A DNA stretch of 64,000 nucleotides from Alloalcanivorax dieselolei B5 (GTDB taxonomy: Bacteria > Pseudomonadota > Gammaproteobacteria > Pseudomonadales > Alcanivoracaceae). Location of the stretch: positions 4,030,001 through 4,094,000 of the forward strand of contig NC_018691.1 in NCBI RefSeq assembly GCF_000300005.1, read 5' to 3'. This document shows positions 51,055-60,553 of this stretch, in pieces. Under the pieces are notes generated by a model that searched no databases, was not told the DNA's origin, and saw nothing but the letters and a program-made list of their open reading frames with translations. Made by a program: the position numbers and the translations under genes. Numbering within the stretch: position 1 is the first letter of the stretch; each line of letters starts with the position of its first letter.

Positions 51055-52230
51055 ATGTCCGGCTTCCGCCTGCACGCCCTGCTCATTCTTGTTGCCCTGT
51101 CAGCGCCTCTGATCGGCCCGGCGGCAATCGCCACCGCTTCGGAGCGCCCCTCCACGCCGTCTCTCGGCGAACAGATCCGGGACCGCTATGAGACCCTGCT
51201 GCCCGCCCTGCCAGCGGACAAGCAGCGGCACTACGCGCTGCGTCTGTACCGGTTGACCGGTGACGACGCTTATCTGGCGCCAATTCGCGATGAGGTGCTG
51301 GGTATGCTACCGCGCTGGCAAAAGGCCATGCGGGGCCTCGACGACACCGCCCAACGGCAAGCCCTGGCCAGCCAAATAGTGGACGATTACCGCGACGACA
51401 CCCCGAAATACCAACGCCGCAAGGCCTTGCTGCGCCGCAGCGGAGAACTCCCCTTCGCCAAGCAGTTGCTGTACCGCGTCAATCAGCTCGAGGAGTTGCA
51501 CCTTGCCGGCGAACCACCGTTCCAGGACACCGGCCGCGCCCTGGCCTATCTCAGGGCATTCGACTTCCAGTCCTTCGTACTCGATCCGGAGGTCATCAAG
51601 GTGTACTCGGCGCAGACCGCGAACCTGGTCTACTACCTTTATCGGCTCGGGTTACAGGATTTACGGGAGCCCTACCAACAGGCGTTCCGGCGCGTCTATC
51701 CGCCCGACATGCCACATCAAGGATTGGACCTGCAGGAGAAGATCTACGGTATGACCCATCTGGTGATCGCCGCCAGCGGCTATTACCAGCATGCCGTGGC
51801 GCGTGAGGACTTTGACTGGATTTTCGATTATTTCGAGCGCCGGGCGGGCCACGTTATCCAAGGCACCAAGCCGGATGTGTATACCGAGATGGCGCTGTGT
51901 TTCCTGCTCGCGCAAGAGCCGGGCAATCCGGTCATCGGCATGGTCAAAGCGGCGCTGGAGCGAGAGTTTGACGACAAAGCGGACATGATTCCGGCCACCG
52001 ACGGCAGCACCGACCCGGCCCGCGGCGAGCACCGCAACACTCTGGTGGTGATGCTCTATTACTGGCCGGAGAGGCTGCACACGGGCCCGGACCTGTCTTC
52101 CGGGAATACGCGGAAACCGGAAACGAAAACGCCGGGCTCGGCCCGGCGCTTCCCCGACGCTATCACGCCGTCAATTTGGTACCAGAGGCCGGACTTGAAC
52201 CGGCACGCCCGCGAAGGCAACGGATTTTGA
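51055..52230 (+). CDS. DUF3541-like secreted protein with read-through tail
   Basis: 391 residues. Signal peptide LHALLILVALSAPLIG, then helical sequence (QIRDRYETLLPALPADKQRH, KVYSAQTANLVYYLYRLGLQ, EKIYGMTHLVIAASGYYQHA, KPDVYTEMALCFLLAQEPG) ending in EHRNTLVVMLYYWPERLHTG. This matches the DUF3541 group as far as I can recall; function unknown, periplasmic. ATG 51055 has GGAGGGAG before it. The last 45 or so codons run through the minus-strand tRNA-Leu terminator and into the tRNA itself (stop at 52228-52230), which suggests that the native stop was lost. Confidence 0.7.
   Translation: MSGFRLHALLILVALSAPLIGPAAIATASERPSTPSLGEQIRDRYETLLPALPADKQRHYALRLYRLTGDDAYLAPIRDEVLGMLPRWQKAMRGLDDTAQRQALASQIVDDYRDDTPKYQRRKALLRRSGELPFAKQLLYRVNQLEELHLAGEPPFQDTGRALAYLRAFDFQSFVLDPEVIKVYSAQTANLVYYLYRLGLQDLREPYQQAFRRVYPPDMPHQGLDLQEKIYGMTHLVIAASGYYQHAVAREDFDWIFDYFERRAGHVIQGTKPDVYTEMALCFLLAQEPGNPVIGMVKAALEREFDDKADMIPATDGSTDPARGEHRNTLVVMLYYWPERLHTGPDLSSGNTRKPETKTPGSARRFPDAITPSIWYQRPDLNRHAREGNGF
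52122..52149 (-). terminator. Rho-independent terminator of tRNA-Leu/lptFG
   Basis: Stem GCCGGGC/GCCCGGC with loop TCG at 52131-52147. On the minus strand it is followed by TTTTCGTTT. It ends leftward transcripts from lptF, lptG and tRNA-Leu, and lies inside the DUF3541 frame on the other strand. Confidence 0.85.
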
Positions 52231-52263
52231 ATCCGTCGTGTCTACCAATTCCACCACTCTGGC
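52177..52263 (-). tRNA. tRNA-Leu (anticodon CAA)
   Basis: Class II tRNA of 87 nt on the minus strand. Acceptor GCCAGAG pairs with CTCTGGT, followed by A and encoded CCA. The anticodon stem CGGA/TCCG encloses TTCAAAA (anticodon CAA), with the variable arm next and T arm GGTTCAAGTCC. It lies 90 bp after lptG and reads UUG codons. Confidence 0.95.
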
Positions 52264-52353
52264 AAGGGATGGCGACAGCCTGTACAGGCCATCGGCCGGC
52301 GAGTATACCAATCTCGCCGGACAATGCCAGCCATTATGCCGTGGAAATCATGG

Positions 52354-53415
52354 CTATCGCACCCGCAACAATAACCAGACCCCCAGCATCAGACAGAGCA
52401 CCGGCGGCAGGCCGGCGGCGAGCAGCGGCTCGGTGCGGAACACCAGGGAAAGGTGGCCAAAAAACTGCTGTCCGTAGTGGAATATCAGGCCGGCCACCAC
52501 CCCGGCCGCCACCCGCAGCCCCATGGTCACTTCCCGCAACGGGCCGAAGACAAAGGAGATGGCGATCAGCACCATGCCGATGGTGGCGGCGGGCATCAGC
52601 AGCTTCTGCCAGAACGACAGCATATAGTCGGCGGTTTCCAGCCCCTGTCGTTTCAGGTAGGAGGCGTACTCTATCAGCTTGGCCATCCCCAGCCGCGCCG
52701 GGTCCAGCACCACGATACTCAGCAATTGCGGTTTGAGGCTGGTCTCCCAGATGCCGTGTTCCTCACGATAAGTCTCAGTGCGCTCGCCCTGAAAACGGGT
52801 GCCCTGCACCCCTTCCAAAGCCCAGGAATCCCCCTGGTAGATGGCCCGCGCCACGTACAGGCTTTCCGCCAGCTTGTGCTCTTCGTCGAAGCGGTAACGG
52901 GTCAGGCCGTACAGCACGCCGTTGGGTTGCACCGCGTTAATGTGGATGAACTCATCCCCTTCCCGATGCCAATAGCCGTATTTGCTGCGGATGGTTTCAC
53001 CTCCGCCTTCCTGCAACGAGCGATTGCTCTGCGCCACCTGCTCGGAGTACGGGGCCAGGTACTCCCCCACCGGCACGGATAGCAGCATCAGGAAGATCAC
53101 CGGCCGCAGCACCATCCAGGCGATCCGCAAAGTGGATATGCCCGCGGCACGGATCACCGCCAGCTCGCCGTTATTGGCCATCAGCCCCAGACCGATCAGG
53201 GTCCCCAGCAGGATCGCCAGCGGCAGGTACTCATTGAAACGGCGCGGCACCGTGGTGACCACGAACTGCAGCGCCTGCAACGCCTGATAGCCGCCACGCA
53301 GAAATTCCAACTCGTAGACGAAACTGAACAGACAGTCCAGGGCAATGATAATGGCGACGATGGCCAGGGACGGAATCAGCACCGCCCGCCAGAAATAGCC
53401 TCTCAGCAGTTTCAT
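52354..53415 (-). CDS. lptG: LPS export ABC transporter permease LptG
   Basis: A 353-residue inner-membrane protein with six helices and a periplasmic jellyroll domain. With LptF and the LptB ATPase it extracts LPS and passes it to LptC. Seen are LLRGYFWRAVLIPSLAIVAI, FNEYLPLAILLGTLIGLGLM, the coupling-helix region NNGELAVIRAAGIS and C-terminal VFGPLREVTMGLRVAAGV. ATG overlaps the lptF stop as ATGA; a frame to 53436 is inside lptF. Confidence 0.95.
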   Translation of the reverse strand: MKLLRGYFWRAVLIPSLAIVAIIIALDCLFSFVYELEFLRGGYQALQALQFVVTTVPRRFNEYLPLAILLGTLIGLGLMANNGELAVIRAAGISTLRIAWMVLRPVIFLMLLSVPVGEYLAPYSEQVAQSNRSLQEGGGETIRSKYGYWHREGDEFIHINAVQPNGVLYGLTRYRFDEEHKLAESLYVARAIYQGDSWALEGVQGTRFQGERTETYREEHGIWETSLKPQLLSIVVLDPARLGMAKLIEYASYLKRQGLETADYMLSFWQKLLMPAATIGMVLIAISFVFGPLREVTMGLRVAAGVVAGLIFHYGQQFFGHLSLVFRTEPLLAAGLPPVLCLMLGVWLLLRVR

Positions 53416-54542
53416 GTGTTCCTCCTGCGGCGCCACAACCGGTCACCGTAATAGAGGAAGAACACCGCCACCGCGGCCAGCGCGTGAATCCAGATCATCG
53501 AGTAATACCAGGGCCGCTCACCGCCGGTATCCGCCATCCAGCTTCGCATGGTCAGCAGCAAACCGACGTACAGCATGTACCCGAGCACCGCCGGAATCAT
53601 CCGCAGGAAACGCCCCTGGCGAGGGTTGACCTTGGCCAGCGGGATCGCCGCCAGGCACATGATCGGAACCGTCAATACCAGTGACCAGCGCCATTGCAAC
53701 TCCGCCACCGCTTGATTATTGCCCGGGCTCTGCAGCAATTCGCTGGTGGTGCGCCCTCTTACCTTGGGCGGTCGGCTCGAGGTGTTTTCACTGCCGATAC
53801 GGACCCGGGCCTTCTCGAACGCGACTTCCTGATAATCCGCTTCACCGGGCTTGCCCTGGTACTGGTAGCCGTCACGCAATTCCAGGTAATTGATGCCGTT
53901 CTCGTCCTGCACCAACCGTCCGGTATGGGCCCACACGGTGAGTACGCGCCCGGCCTGGGAATCATCAAACCGGGCATCGGCGACGAACACATTCTCCAGA
54001 TAGCCGTCCTCGCGATTGAGACTCTCCGCGTAGGTGGCCCGCTGGCTGCCATCCGAGCCGCGCACCAGGAACCGCCCCGGTGTCAGCAACTCCAGCACCG
54101 AGCGGCCTTTTTGTGCCTCGAAGATACGGTTTACTTCGGCATCGCCCCGGGGCGTGACGTACAATGAGAACAGCGCCACCACGCTGACCGCCACCAATAC
54201 CGGCACTACCAGCGAACGGATGACCCGGCCGTGCCCCTGGCCTCCGGCCTGCAATACCACCATCTCGTTGTCCATGTGCATACGCCCCAGCACTAGCAAC
54301 AGAGAGATGTACAAGCTCAACGGCAGAATCATTTGCAGGAATTCCGGCAGCCGGAACGCCATTACCAGAAACAGAGCGTCCGCCGCGATCTGACCGGCGG
54401 CGGCCTCTGCCAAATACTTGATAAAGCGACCACTGACCAGCACCATCACCAAAATGAAGGTCACCAGCACCGTGGTTACGAATACCTGACGATTTATATA
54501 GCGGTGTAGTATCAACGTTGGTCCCGCCCGCACCTGTTCCAT
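53412..54542 (-). CDS. lptF: LPS export ABC transporter permease LptF
   Basis: About 376 residues; the partner of LptG in the LptB2FG extractor. Helices at VFVTTVLVTFILVMVLVSG and LPEFLQMILPLSLYISLLLV, coupling region MVVLQAGGQGHGRVIRSL, a periplasmic jellyroll domain, and late PLAKVNPRQGRFLRMIPAVL as in E. coli LptF. The start is unsure: ATG 54542 is given; a TTG at 54515 would give LILHRYINRQVF, which lines up better with E. coli MIIIRYLVRETL. It is divergent from pepA with overlapping promoters. Confidence 0.93.
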   Translation of the reverse strand: MEQVRAGPTLILHRYINRQVFVTTVLVTFILVMVLVSGRFIKYLAEAAAGQIAADALFLVMAFRLPEFLQMILPLSLYISLLLVLGRMHMDNEMVVLQAGGQGHGRVIRSLVVPVLVAVSVVALFSLYVTPRGDAEVNRIFEAQKGRSVLELLTPGRFLVRGSDGSQRATYAESLNREDGYLENVFVADARFDDSQAGRVLTVWAHTGRLVQDENGINYLELRDGYQYQGKPGEADYQEVAFEKARVRIGSENTSSRPPKVRGRTTSELLQSPGNNQAVAELQWRWSLVLTVPIMCLAAIPLAKVNPRQGRFLRMIPAVLGYMLYVGLLLTMRSWMADTGGERPWYYSMIWIHALAAVAVFFLYYGDRLWRRRRNT

Positions 54543-54578
54543 CTTTGCAGTGTGCGGCATTGTAACTCAGGAGAGAGC

Positions 54579-56054
54579 ATGGAGTACGCAATTAGCCACT
54601 CGGCCCTGCCGAAACTGAAAGCAGATTGTCTGGTTCTGCCACTCGGTAGCGCTTCCACCCTGCCGGAGGCCCTGCCCGATGAGACCCGCGCATCGGTGCA
54701 GGCGTTCATCAAAACCGGGGATTTTTCCGGCAAACAGGGTCAGGTCAGCTGGTTGCACAATCCGCCGGGCGTTGCCGCCCGCCGTTTGCTGCTGGTGGGC
54801 TGCGGCGACAAGACGGAACTCGACGGCCAGGCCTGGCAGCGTCTGGTCACCGGCACCACCAGGCAATTGCTCGCCTCTCCGGCGAAACAAGCGGTGTTGA
54901 TGCTGGACACCGTCAGCGTCTCCCGTGAGCTGGACTGGCAAGTGCGGGAAGGCGCCCGGGTAGCGGAAGAAGCCAGCTACCGGTTCGACGACTACCGCAG
55001 CAAACCGGCCAAGGCTGCCGCCCTGCGCAAGCTGACATTCTGGCACGCGCAACGCGATGCTGCCCTGCGCCAGGCCCTCAAGCAAGGCCGAGCCGTGGCC
55101 GCCGGCACCGCTCTGGCGCGCGATCTGGGCAATATGCCCCCCAACGACTGCTATCCGGAGTATCTGGCCGAGCGCGCCAAGGCCCTGGGCAAGGAATACG
55201 ACAAGCTGACGGTGAAGATCGTCACTCAGGCCCAGGCGGAAAAGATGGGCATGGGAGCTTTCCACGCGGTGGCCAAGGGCAGCACCCGGGAAGGATGCCT
55301 CATCGTGATGGAGTACAAGGGCGCCGCCGGCAAGCCGGTGTCCCTGGTCGGCAAGGGGATCACCTTCGATACCGGCGGCATCTCCCTGAAACCGGGCGCC
55401 AACATGGACGAAATGAAATTCGACATGGGCGGCGCGGCAAGCGTTTTCGGCACGGTCAAAACGGTCTGTGAGCTGGGCCTGCCGATCCATCTCGTGGCCG
55501 TGGTGGCCGCGGCGGAAAACATGCCCGACGGCGGTGCCACCCGCCCCGGCGATATTGTCAAAACGCTGTCCGGGCAAACCGTGGAAATCCTCAACACCGA
55601 CGCCGAAGGCCGCTTGGTGCTGTGCGACGCCCTCACCTATGTGCAGCAGAAGTACAAGCCGCATACGGTCATCGACATCGCCACGCTCACCGGCGCCTGC
55701 GTGGTCGCTCTGGGCAGTCACGCCCAGGCGGTGTACGCCAACGACGATGTGCTGCGCGAATCACTGCTGGAAGCGGGCCAGGATACCGGCGACCGGGGCT
55801 GGCCGATGCCGCTGTGGGAGGATTACCAAAGCCAGTTGGACAGCCCCTTCGCCGACATGCAGAACATCGGCGGCCCGAAGGGCGGCTCGATCACCGCGGC
55901 CTGTTTCCTGCATCGCTTTGCCCGGGACGTGAAATGGGCGCATCTGGACATCGCCGGTACCGCCTGGATCAGCGGCGGCAAGGACAAGGGCGCCACCGGC
56001 CGTCCGGTACCGATGCTGACCCGCTATCTGATCAATCTGGCCGGCAAGGGCTGA
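54579..56054 (+). CDS. pepA: Leucyl aminopeptidase PepA
   Basis: A 491-residue M17 cytosol aminopeptidase, hexameric, with two Zn or Mn ions. The C-terminal catalytic domain has VGKGITFDTGGISLKPGANM (metal Lys and Asp) and the signature NTDAEGRLVLCDAL, plus Arg in the same loop. E. coli PepA also binds DNA in Xer recombination. ATG 54579 follows AGGAGAG. Adjacent to holC and valS as in gammaproteobacteria. Confidence 0.96.
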   Translation: MEYAISHSALPKLKADCLVLPLGSASTLPEALPDETRASVQAFIKTGDFSGKQGQVSWLHNPPGVAARRLLLVGCGDKTELDGQAWQRLVTGTTRQLLASPAKQAVLMLDTVSVSRELDWQVREGARVAEEASYRFDDYRSKPAKAAALRKLTFWHAQRDAALRQALKQGRAVAAGTALARDLGNMPPNDCYPEYLAERAKALGKEYDKLTVKIVTQAQAEKMGMGAFHAVAKGSTREGCLIVMEYKGAAGKPVSLVGKGITFDTGGISLKPGANMDEMKFDMGGAASVFGTVKTVCELGLPIHLVAVVAAAENMPDGGATRPGDIVKTLSGQTVEILNTDAEGRLVLCDALTYVQQKYKPHTVIDIATLTGACVVALGSHAQAVYANDDVLRESLLEAGQDTGDRGWPMPLWEDYQSQLDSPFADMQNIGGPKGGSITAACFLHRFARDVKWAHLDIAGTAWISGGKDKGATGRPVPMLTRYLINLAGKG

Positions 56055-56058
56055 GACA

Positions 56059-56475
56059 TTGACCGAGGTTTTGTTTTACATCACCGAGCAAGCCGGAACG
56101 GGGGTGCGTGACGCCCTCGCCTGGCGCATCGCGGAAAAGGCCTGGCGCCAGGGGCGCCAGATCTACGTCCACTGCCAGGACGAGACCCATGCTGGGGAGC
56201 TGGATCAACAATTCTGGGCGCAGCCGGCTTCGGGCTTCCTGCCCCATGCCCTGCTCGGGGAGAGCCCGGCACCGGTGGTGCTGGGCTTTGGCGACGACCC
56301 GGGCGGCCACCACGATGTGCTGATCAACCTGGCGGCGGCGGTACCGGACTTCGTCACCCGCTTCGAACGGGCCGCCGAGATGATCACCGGCGACCCGCAG
56401 CAGCGCGAGGGCGGCCGTGAGCGGTTCCGTTTCTACCGGGAAAGGGGCTTTCCACTGAAAACCCACAACCTCTGA
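56059..56475 (+). CDS. holC: DNA polymerase III chi subunit
   Basis: A 138-residue subunit that links the clamp loader (through psi) to single-strand-binding protein. It shows VLFYITEQAGTGVRDALAWR, RIAEKAWRQGRQIYVHCQDE, the LDQQFW segment and FYRERGFPLKTHNL at the end. The TTG start is 4 bp after the pepA stop in a tight operon; no ATG or GTG is close enough. Confidence 0.93.
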   Translation: MTEVLFYITEQAGTGVRDALAWRIAEKAWRQGRQIYVHCQDETHAGELDQQFWAQPASGFLPHALLGESPAPVVLGFGDDPGGHHDVLINLAAAVPDFVTRFERAAEMITGDPQQREGGRERFRFYRERGFPLKTHNL

Positions 56476-56537
56476 CGGCAGGCCCCGGTTCCGGTATAAT
56501 CCGCCTTTCGTTTTTGCGATGAAAGACAGCGGAGATC

Positions 56538-59354
56538 ATGGACAAGACCTACCAACCCGATCGTATCGAGCAGGCCTGGTACAACACCTGGGAGGATGCG
56601 GGCTATTTCCGCCCTTCCGGCCAGGGTGATGCCTATTCCATCATGATCCCGCCGCCCAATGTGACCGGCAGTCTGCATATGGGCCACGCGTTCCAGGACA
56701 CCATCATGGACACCCTGATCCGGTTCCGCCGGATGCAGGGACGCAACACGCTGTGGCAGGTGGGCTCCGACCACGCCGGCATCGCCACTCAAATGGTGGT
56801 GGAACGGCGTCTGGCCGCCGAGGGCAAGAACCGCCACGATCTCGGCCGCGATGCTTTCATCGAGAAAATCTGGGAATGGAAGGCGGAGTCCGGCGGCACC
56901 ATCACCCGCCAATTGCGCCGCATGGGCGCCAGTGTCGACTGGACCCGTGAGCGCTTCACCATGGACGAAGGCCTGTCCAACGCAGTGCGCGAAGTGTTCG
57001 TGCGCCTCTATGAGGAAGGCCTGATCTACCGGGGCAAACGTCTGGTGAACTGGGACCCGGCCCTGCATACCGCGATCTCCGATCTGGAAGTGGAAAACAA
57101 GGAAGAGCAGGGCCACCTGTGGCACTTCCGCTATCCCCTGTCCGATGACTCCGGCCATCTGGTGGTGGCCACCACCCGCCCGGAAACCATGCTCGGCGAC
57201 ACCGCCGTGGCGGTGCACCCGGAGGATCCGCGCTATAAGGACCTGGTTGGCCAGACCATCCGCTTGCCGCTGGCCGACCGCGAGATTCCAATCATCGCCG
57301 ACGACTACGTGGATCCGGACTTCGGCTCCGGCTGCGTGAAGATCACCCCGGCCCACGACTTCAACGATTATGAAATGGGCAAGCGGCACGACCTGCCGAT
57401 GATCAACATCCTCACCATCGATGCCCACCTCAACGACCAGGTGCCGGCAGCCTATCGCGGTCTGGACCGCTACGAGGCACGCAAAAAGGTGGTGGATGAT
57501 CTGGATGCCCTGGGTCTGCTGGAAAAGGTCGACGATCACACCTTGCAGGTACCTCGTGGCGACCGTTCCGGCGTGGTCATCGAGCCCTACCTCACCGATC
57601 AGTGGTTCGTGGCGGTGGAAAGCCTGGCCAAACCGGCCATCCAGGCGGTGGAAAACGGCGACATCCAGTTCGTGCCCAAGAACTACGAGAACATGTACTT
57701 TTCCTGGATGCGCGACCTGCAGGACTGGTGTATTTCCCGGCAGCTGTGGTGGGGACATCGCATTCCCGCCTGGTACGACGAGGACGGCAAGGTCTATGTG
57801 GGACGCAGCGAGGAGGAAGTCCGCACCGCCCATGATCTGGATGATCGCCCGCTCAGCCAGGACGAGGATGTGCTGGATACCTGGTTCAGCTCCGCGCTGT
57901 GGACCTTCTCCACCTTGGGCTGGCCGGAACAGACCGAGGAATTGCGTACCTTCCATCCCAGCAGCGTGCTGGTCACCGGCTTCGACATCATTTTCTTCTG
58001 GGTCGCGCGGATGATCATGATGACGCTGAAGTTCACCGGCGAAGTGCCCTTCAAGAAGGTCTACGTGCACGGCCTGGTGCGGGACGCCGAAGGCCAGAAG
58101 ATGTCCAAGTCCAAGGGCAATGTGCTCGATCCGCTGGATTTGATAGACGGCATCGACCTGGACAGCCTGGTGGAGAAACGCACCCGGGGACTGATGCAGC
58201 CGCAGAAGGAAAAGCAGATCAGCAAGCGTACCCGAGCGGAATTTCCCGAAGGCATCAACAGCTACGGTACCGATGCGCTGCGTTTCACCTTCCTGTCGCT
58301 GGCCTCCACCGGCCGTGACATCAAGTGGGACATGGGCCGCGTCGAGGGCTATCGCAACTTCTGCAACAAGATCTGGAACGCCGCCCGCTATGTGATGATG
58401 AACACCGAGGGCCAGGACTGCGGTGTGAATGAGAAAGGGAGGGAAGTCAGCTTGTCACTGGCGGACCGCTGGATCGTCTCCGCGTTGCAGCGGGCCGAGC
58501 GCGAAGTGACCGAGGCGCTGGATCAGTTCCGCTTCGATGTCGCCTCCCACGCCGCCTACGAATTCATCTGGAACGAGTACTGCGACTGGTATCTGGAGTT
58601 GTCCAAGCCGGTGCTCTACAGCGACGATTATTCCGAAGCGGAGAAGCGCGGTACCCGCCGCACCCTGGTGCGGGTGCTGGAAGCGATTTTGCGCATGGCG
58701 CATCCGTTCATGCCGTTCATTACCGAGGAAATCTGGCAGAAGGTGGCACCGCTGGCCGACAAGGCACCGGCCGCGGATGCGGGTAAAGCGCCTGCTGCGG
58801 ATACAGGTATAGAGAACGCCACCATCATGCTGCAGCCCTACCCCCGGCCCGAGCAAGACAAGGTGGATGAACAGGCCGAGCAGGACATCGAGTGGATCAA
58901 GGCGGTGATCACCGCGATCCGGAATATCCGCGGCGAAATGCGCATTCCCCCCAGCCGCACCCTGGATGTGTACTTGCACAACGGCAAGGACGAGGACCAG
59001 CGCCGCCTGCAAGCCAACCATAATTTCCTCTGCCGTCTGGCCAAGTTGGACAGCATCAGCTGGCTCAACGCCGACGATTCCGCGCCGGCCTCCGCCACCA
59101 GCCTGGTCGGCGACATGGAAATCCTGGTGCCCATGGCCGGCCTGATCGACAAGGACGCGGAAATCGACCGCCTCACCAAGGAAGTGGACAAGCTGCGCAA
59201 GGAGGTAGGGCGCGCGGAAGGGAAGCTGAAAAACCCGGCCTTTATCGACAAGGCGCCGGAAGCCGTGGTCGCCAAGGAAAAAGCCAAACTCGACGACTAC
59301 CGTTCCCAGCTTGCCCGTCTGGAAGATCAGTTGGAAAAGATCAAGTACCTGTAA
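56538..59354 (+). CDS. valS: Valyl-tRNA synthetase
   Basis: A 938-residue class Ia enzyme that charges tRNA-Val with editing of threonine. HIGH motif in [15 protein letters not shown] (residues 42-56), editing domain region [25 protein letters not shown] in [14 protein letters not shown] near residue 520, and a C-terminal coiled-coil arm. Near residue 742 an insertion [16 protein letters not shown], two imperfect 8-residue repeats, follows KVAPLAD in the helical domain and looks lineage-specific. ATG 56538 follows a GGAG site. Length is close to E. coli ValS (951). Confidence 0.96.
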   Translation: MDKTYQPDRIEQAWYNTWEDAGYFRPSGQGDAYSIMIPPPNVTGSLHMGHAFQDTIMDTLIRFRRMQGRNTLWQVGSDHAGIATQMVVERRLAAEGKNRHDLGRDAFIEKIWEWKAESGGTITRQLRRMGASVDWTRERFTMDEGLSNAVREVFVRLYEEGLIYRGKRLVNWDPALHTAISDLEVENKEEQGHLWHFRYPLSDDSGHLVVATTRPETMLGDTAVAVHPEDPRYKDLVGQTIRLPLADREIPIIADDYVDPDFGSGCVKITPAHDFNDYEMGKRHDLPMINILTIDAHLNDQVPAAYRGLDRYEARKKVVDDLDALGLLEKVDDHTLQVPRGDRSGVVIEPYLTDQWFVAVESLAKPAIQAVENGDIQFVPKNYENMYFSWMRDLQDWCISRQLWWGHRIPAWYDEDGKVYVGRSEEEVRTAHDLDDRPLSQDEDVLDTWFSSALWTFSTLGWPEQTEELRTFHPSSVLVTGFDIIFFWVARMIMMTLKFTGEVPFKKVYVHGLVRDAEGQKMSKSKGNVLDPLDLIDGIDLDSLVEKRTRGLMQPQKEKQISKRTRAEFPEGINSYGTDALRFTFLSLASTGRDIKWDMGRVEGYRNFCNKIWNAARYVMMNTEGQDCGVNEKGREVSLSLADRWIVSALQRAEREVTEALDQFRFDVASHAAYEFIWNEYCDWYLELSKPVLYSDDYSEAEKRGTRRTLVRVLEAILRMAHPFMPFITEEIWQKVAPLADKAPAADAGKAPAADTGIENATIMLQPYPRPEQDKVDEQAEQDIEWIKAVITAIRNIRGEMRIPPSRTLDVYLHNGKDEDQRRLQANHNFLCRLAKLDSISWLNADDSAPASATSLVGDMEILVPMAGLIDKDAEIDRLTKEVDKLRKEVGRAEGKLKNPAFIDKAPEAVVAKEKAKLDDYRSQLARLEDQLEKIKYL

Positions 59355-59374
59355 CCTAACCGCCCGGCCCCGGG

Positions 59375-60058
59375 TCAGGAGTGCCGCTTCAGTGCCCCTG
59401 GAGTGGCTTCCTGGCCCAGGATCACCGATTCCGCGATCCCGATCATGGTGCGCTGGCAAAGATGCAGCCGCTCCTCGCTGAACTCCCCGCCTTCGAAGAC
59501 ATAAAGCGAATAGCTTTCCAGAATCCACAGCATGGTCCGCATCACCAAAGGGTCAAAATCACGGCCGGTGAGCCGGTTGATTTCGGCGGTGAGCACTTCG
59601 GCGGCAATGGTCTGCGCCCGGTCCCGATGCGGCGCCAATGCCGAGTTGGAGCTGCGCGCCTCTTCCATCATCAGTTTGATCACCGGCCCCATGCTGATGT
59701 GGTAGTCGAAGTAGACCTTGGTGGTGTTGTGGATGATTTGCTGCACGGAACGGGCCTGACGCATTTCGTGATGGAAATGCAGCAGCATATTGTCGATGAA
59801 GATGCGGTAGATATTTTCCAGCACATCCACCTTATTGCGGAAATACTTGTAGAAAGTGCGCCGTGACACATTCGCCGCACTCAACAGATGTTGCACCGTG
59901 GTGCGCTCGACACCGCGCAGGGCGAATACCTGCACGGAATGAATCAAAATTTCCGCCCGCGCCGGCGAGCGTGGGCCCCCTTCGTCCTCGGCATGAGCGT
60001 CCAGCACCTGATTAACCACCTGGCGGATGGCGTCCAGATCATCCCCTTGATTCCACAC
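59375..60058 (-). CDS. TetR-family transcriptional regulator
   Basis: A 227-residue regulator: N-terminal three-helix DNA-binding domain (residues about 33-80: LIHSVQVFALRGVERTTVQH, SAANVSRRTFYKYFRNK) and a helical ligand domain beginning ENIYRIFIDNMLLHFHHEM. GTG 60058 is the only usable start. It is convergent with valS, and its own target is not evident; a small membrane protein gene (DUF2061) lies upstream on the same strand. Ligand unknown. Confidence 0.88.
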   Translation of the reverse strand: MWNQGDDLDAIRQVVNQVLDAHAEDEGGPRSPARAEILIHSVQVFALRGVERTTVQHLLSAANVSRRTFYKYFRNKVDVLENIYRIFIDNMLLHFHHEMRQARSVQQIIHNTTKVYFDYHISMGPVIKLMMEEARSSNSALAPHRDRAQTIAAEVLTAEINRLTGRDFDPLVMRTMLWILESYSLYVFEGGEFSEERLHLCQRTMIGIAESVILGQEATPGALKRHS

Positions 60059-60134
60059 AGTAACTTATCCTTTGTTTTTGTTTACCGGGGCGTAGCTTAA
60101 ACCAAGCCCCTGAACCCAGTAAACAAAGGGTCTA

Positions 60135-60347
60135 TCAGGCAGCCAGAGCAGCCTTCTCCTCTTCCCGAGGAACCCGGCGACGCTGCCAGCGTTTCCAGAT
60201 CTTCTCGTGGAAGTGGTAAGCCACCGTGTTCACACAAGGTTCCACCATCGCCGTGGCGCCACCGATGCGCCAATCGCCGGTCATGGCCCACACCACAAGA
60301 AACGCCACACTGATGTGCATAATGCCGAAACTGAATGTCTTTACCAT
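60135..60347 (-). CDS. DUF2061 small membrane protein
   Basis: A 70-residue protein with two helices: FGIMHISVAFLVVWAMTGDW and GGATAMVEPCVNTVAYHFHE, then KIWKRW and a basic tail. The PCVNTVAYYxHE-like pattern identifies DUF2061; function unknown. ATG 60347 has GGAGGT at 7 nt. A Fur-like GATAAC-C-ATTCTC lies about 30 bp upstream. Confidence 0.88.
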   Translation of the reverse strand: MVKTFSFGIMHISVAFLVVWAMTGDWRIGGATAMVEPCVNTVAYHFHEKIWKRWQRRRVPREEEKAALAA

Positions 60348-60374
60348 GGGACACCTCCGCCTTTATATGTACAT

Positions 60375-60387
60375 GATAACCATTCTC
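60375..60387. promoter_or_regulatory. Possible Fur-like site upstream of the DUF2061 gene
   Basis: GATAAC-C-ATTCTC matches the 6-1-6 arrangement GATAAT-N-ATTATC at 11 of 13 positions and overlaps a plausible TATCAT -10 box of the DUF2061 gene. Single short match, so confidence is low. Confidence 0.3.
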
Positions 60388-60504
60388 GAAAATACAAAAA
60401 GGAAGATGGTGTTATTTGGTTAATAGTCTTAGGCTATGATCAGGCAGGCGTAATGGCGAGACCAGCGGTTCCGTCGAAGCCAATCTGGAATAGAATGAGT
60501 GGCG

Positions 60505-60533
60505 AGCCATCCGGCAACTCGGTGGCTTTTTTT
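60505..60533 (+). terminator. Intrinsic terminator in the yegS leader (sRNA or attenuator)
   Basis: Stem AGCCATC/GGTGGCT around CGGCAACTC is followed by seven T (60527-60533), only 20 bp before the yegS start. No gene lies immediately upstream on this strand. A possible promoter, TTATTT and TATGAT with a 17-bp spacer, lies at about 60412-60440, so the product could be a short RNA of about 90 nt or an attenuated leader. Confidence 0.6.
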
Positions 60534-60553
60534 GTCCATTGCAAGGAGTGCCG

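Noticed and set aside
60440-60533. Known riboswitch or PrrF/RyhB-like RNA in the yegS leader
   Set aside because: A Fur-like box nearby made this tempting, but I could not find the conserved core of any such RNA; only the generic terminator is supported.
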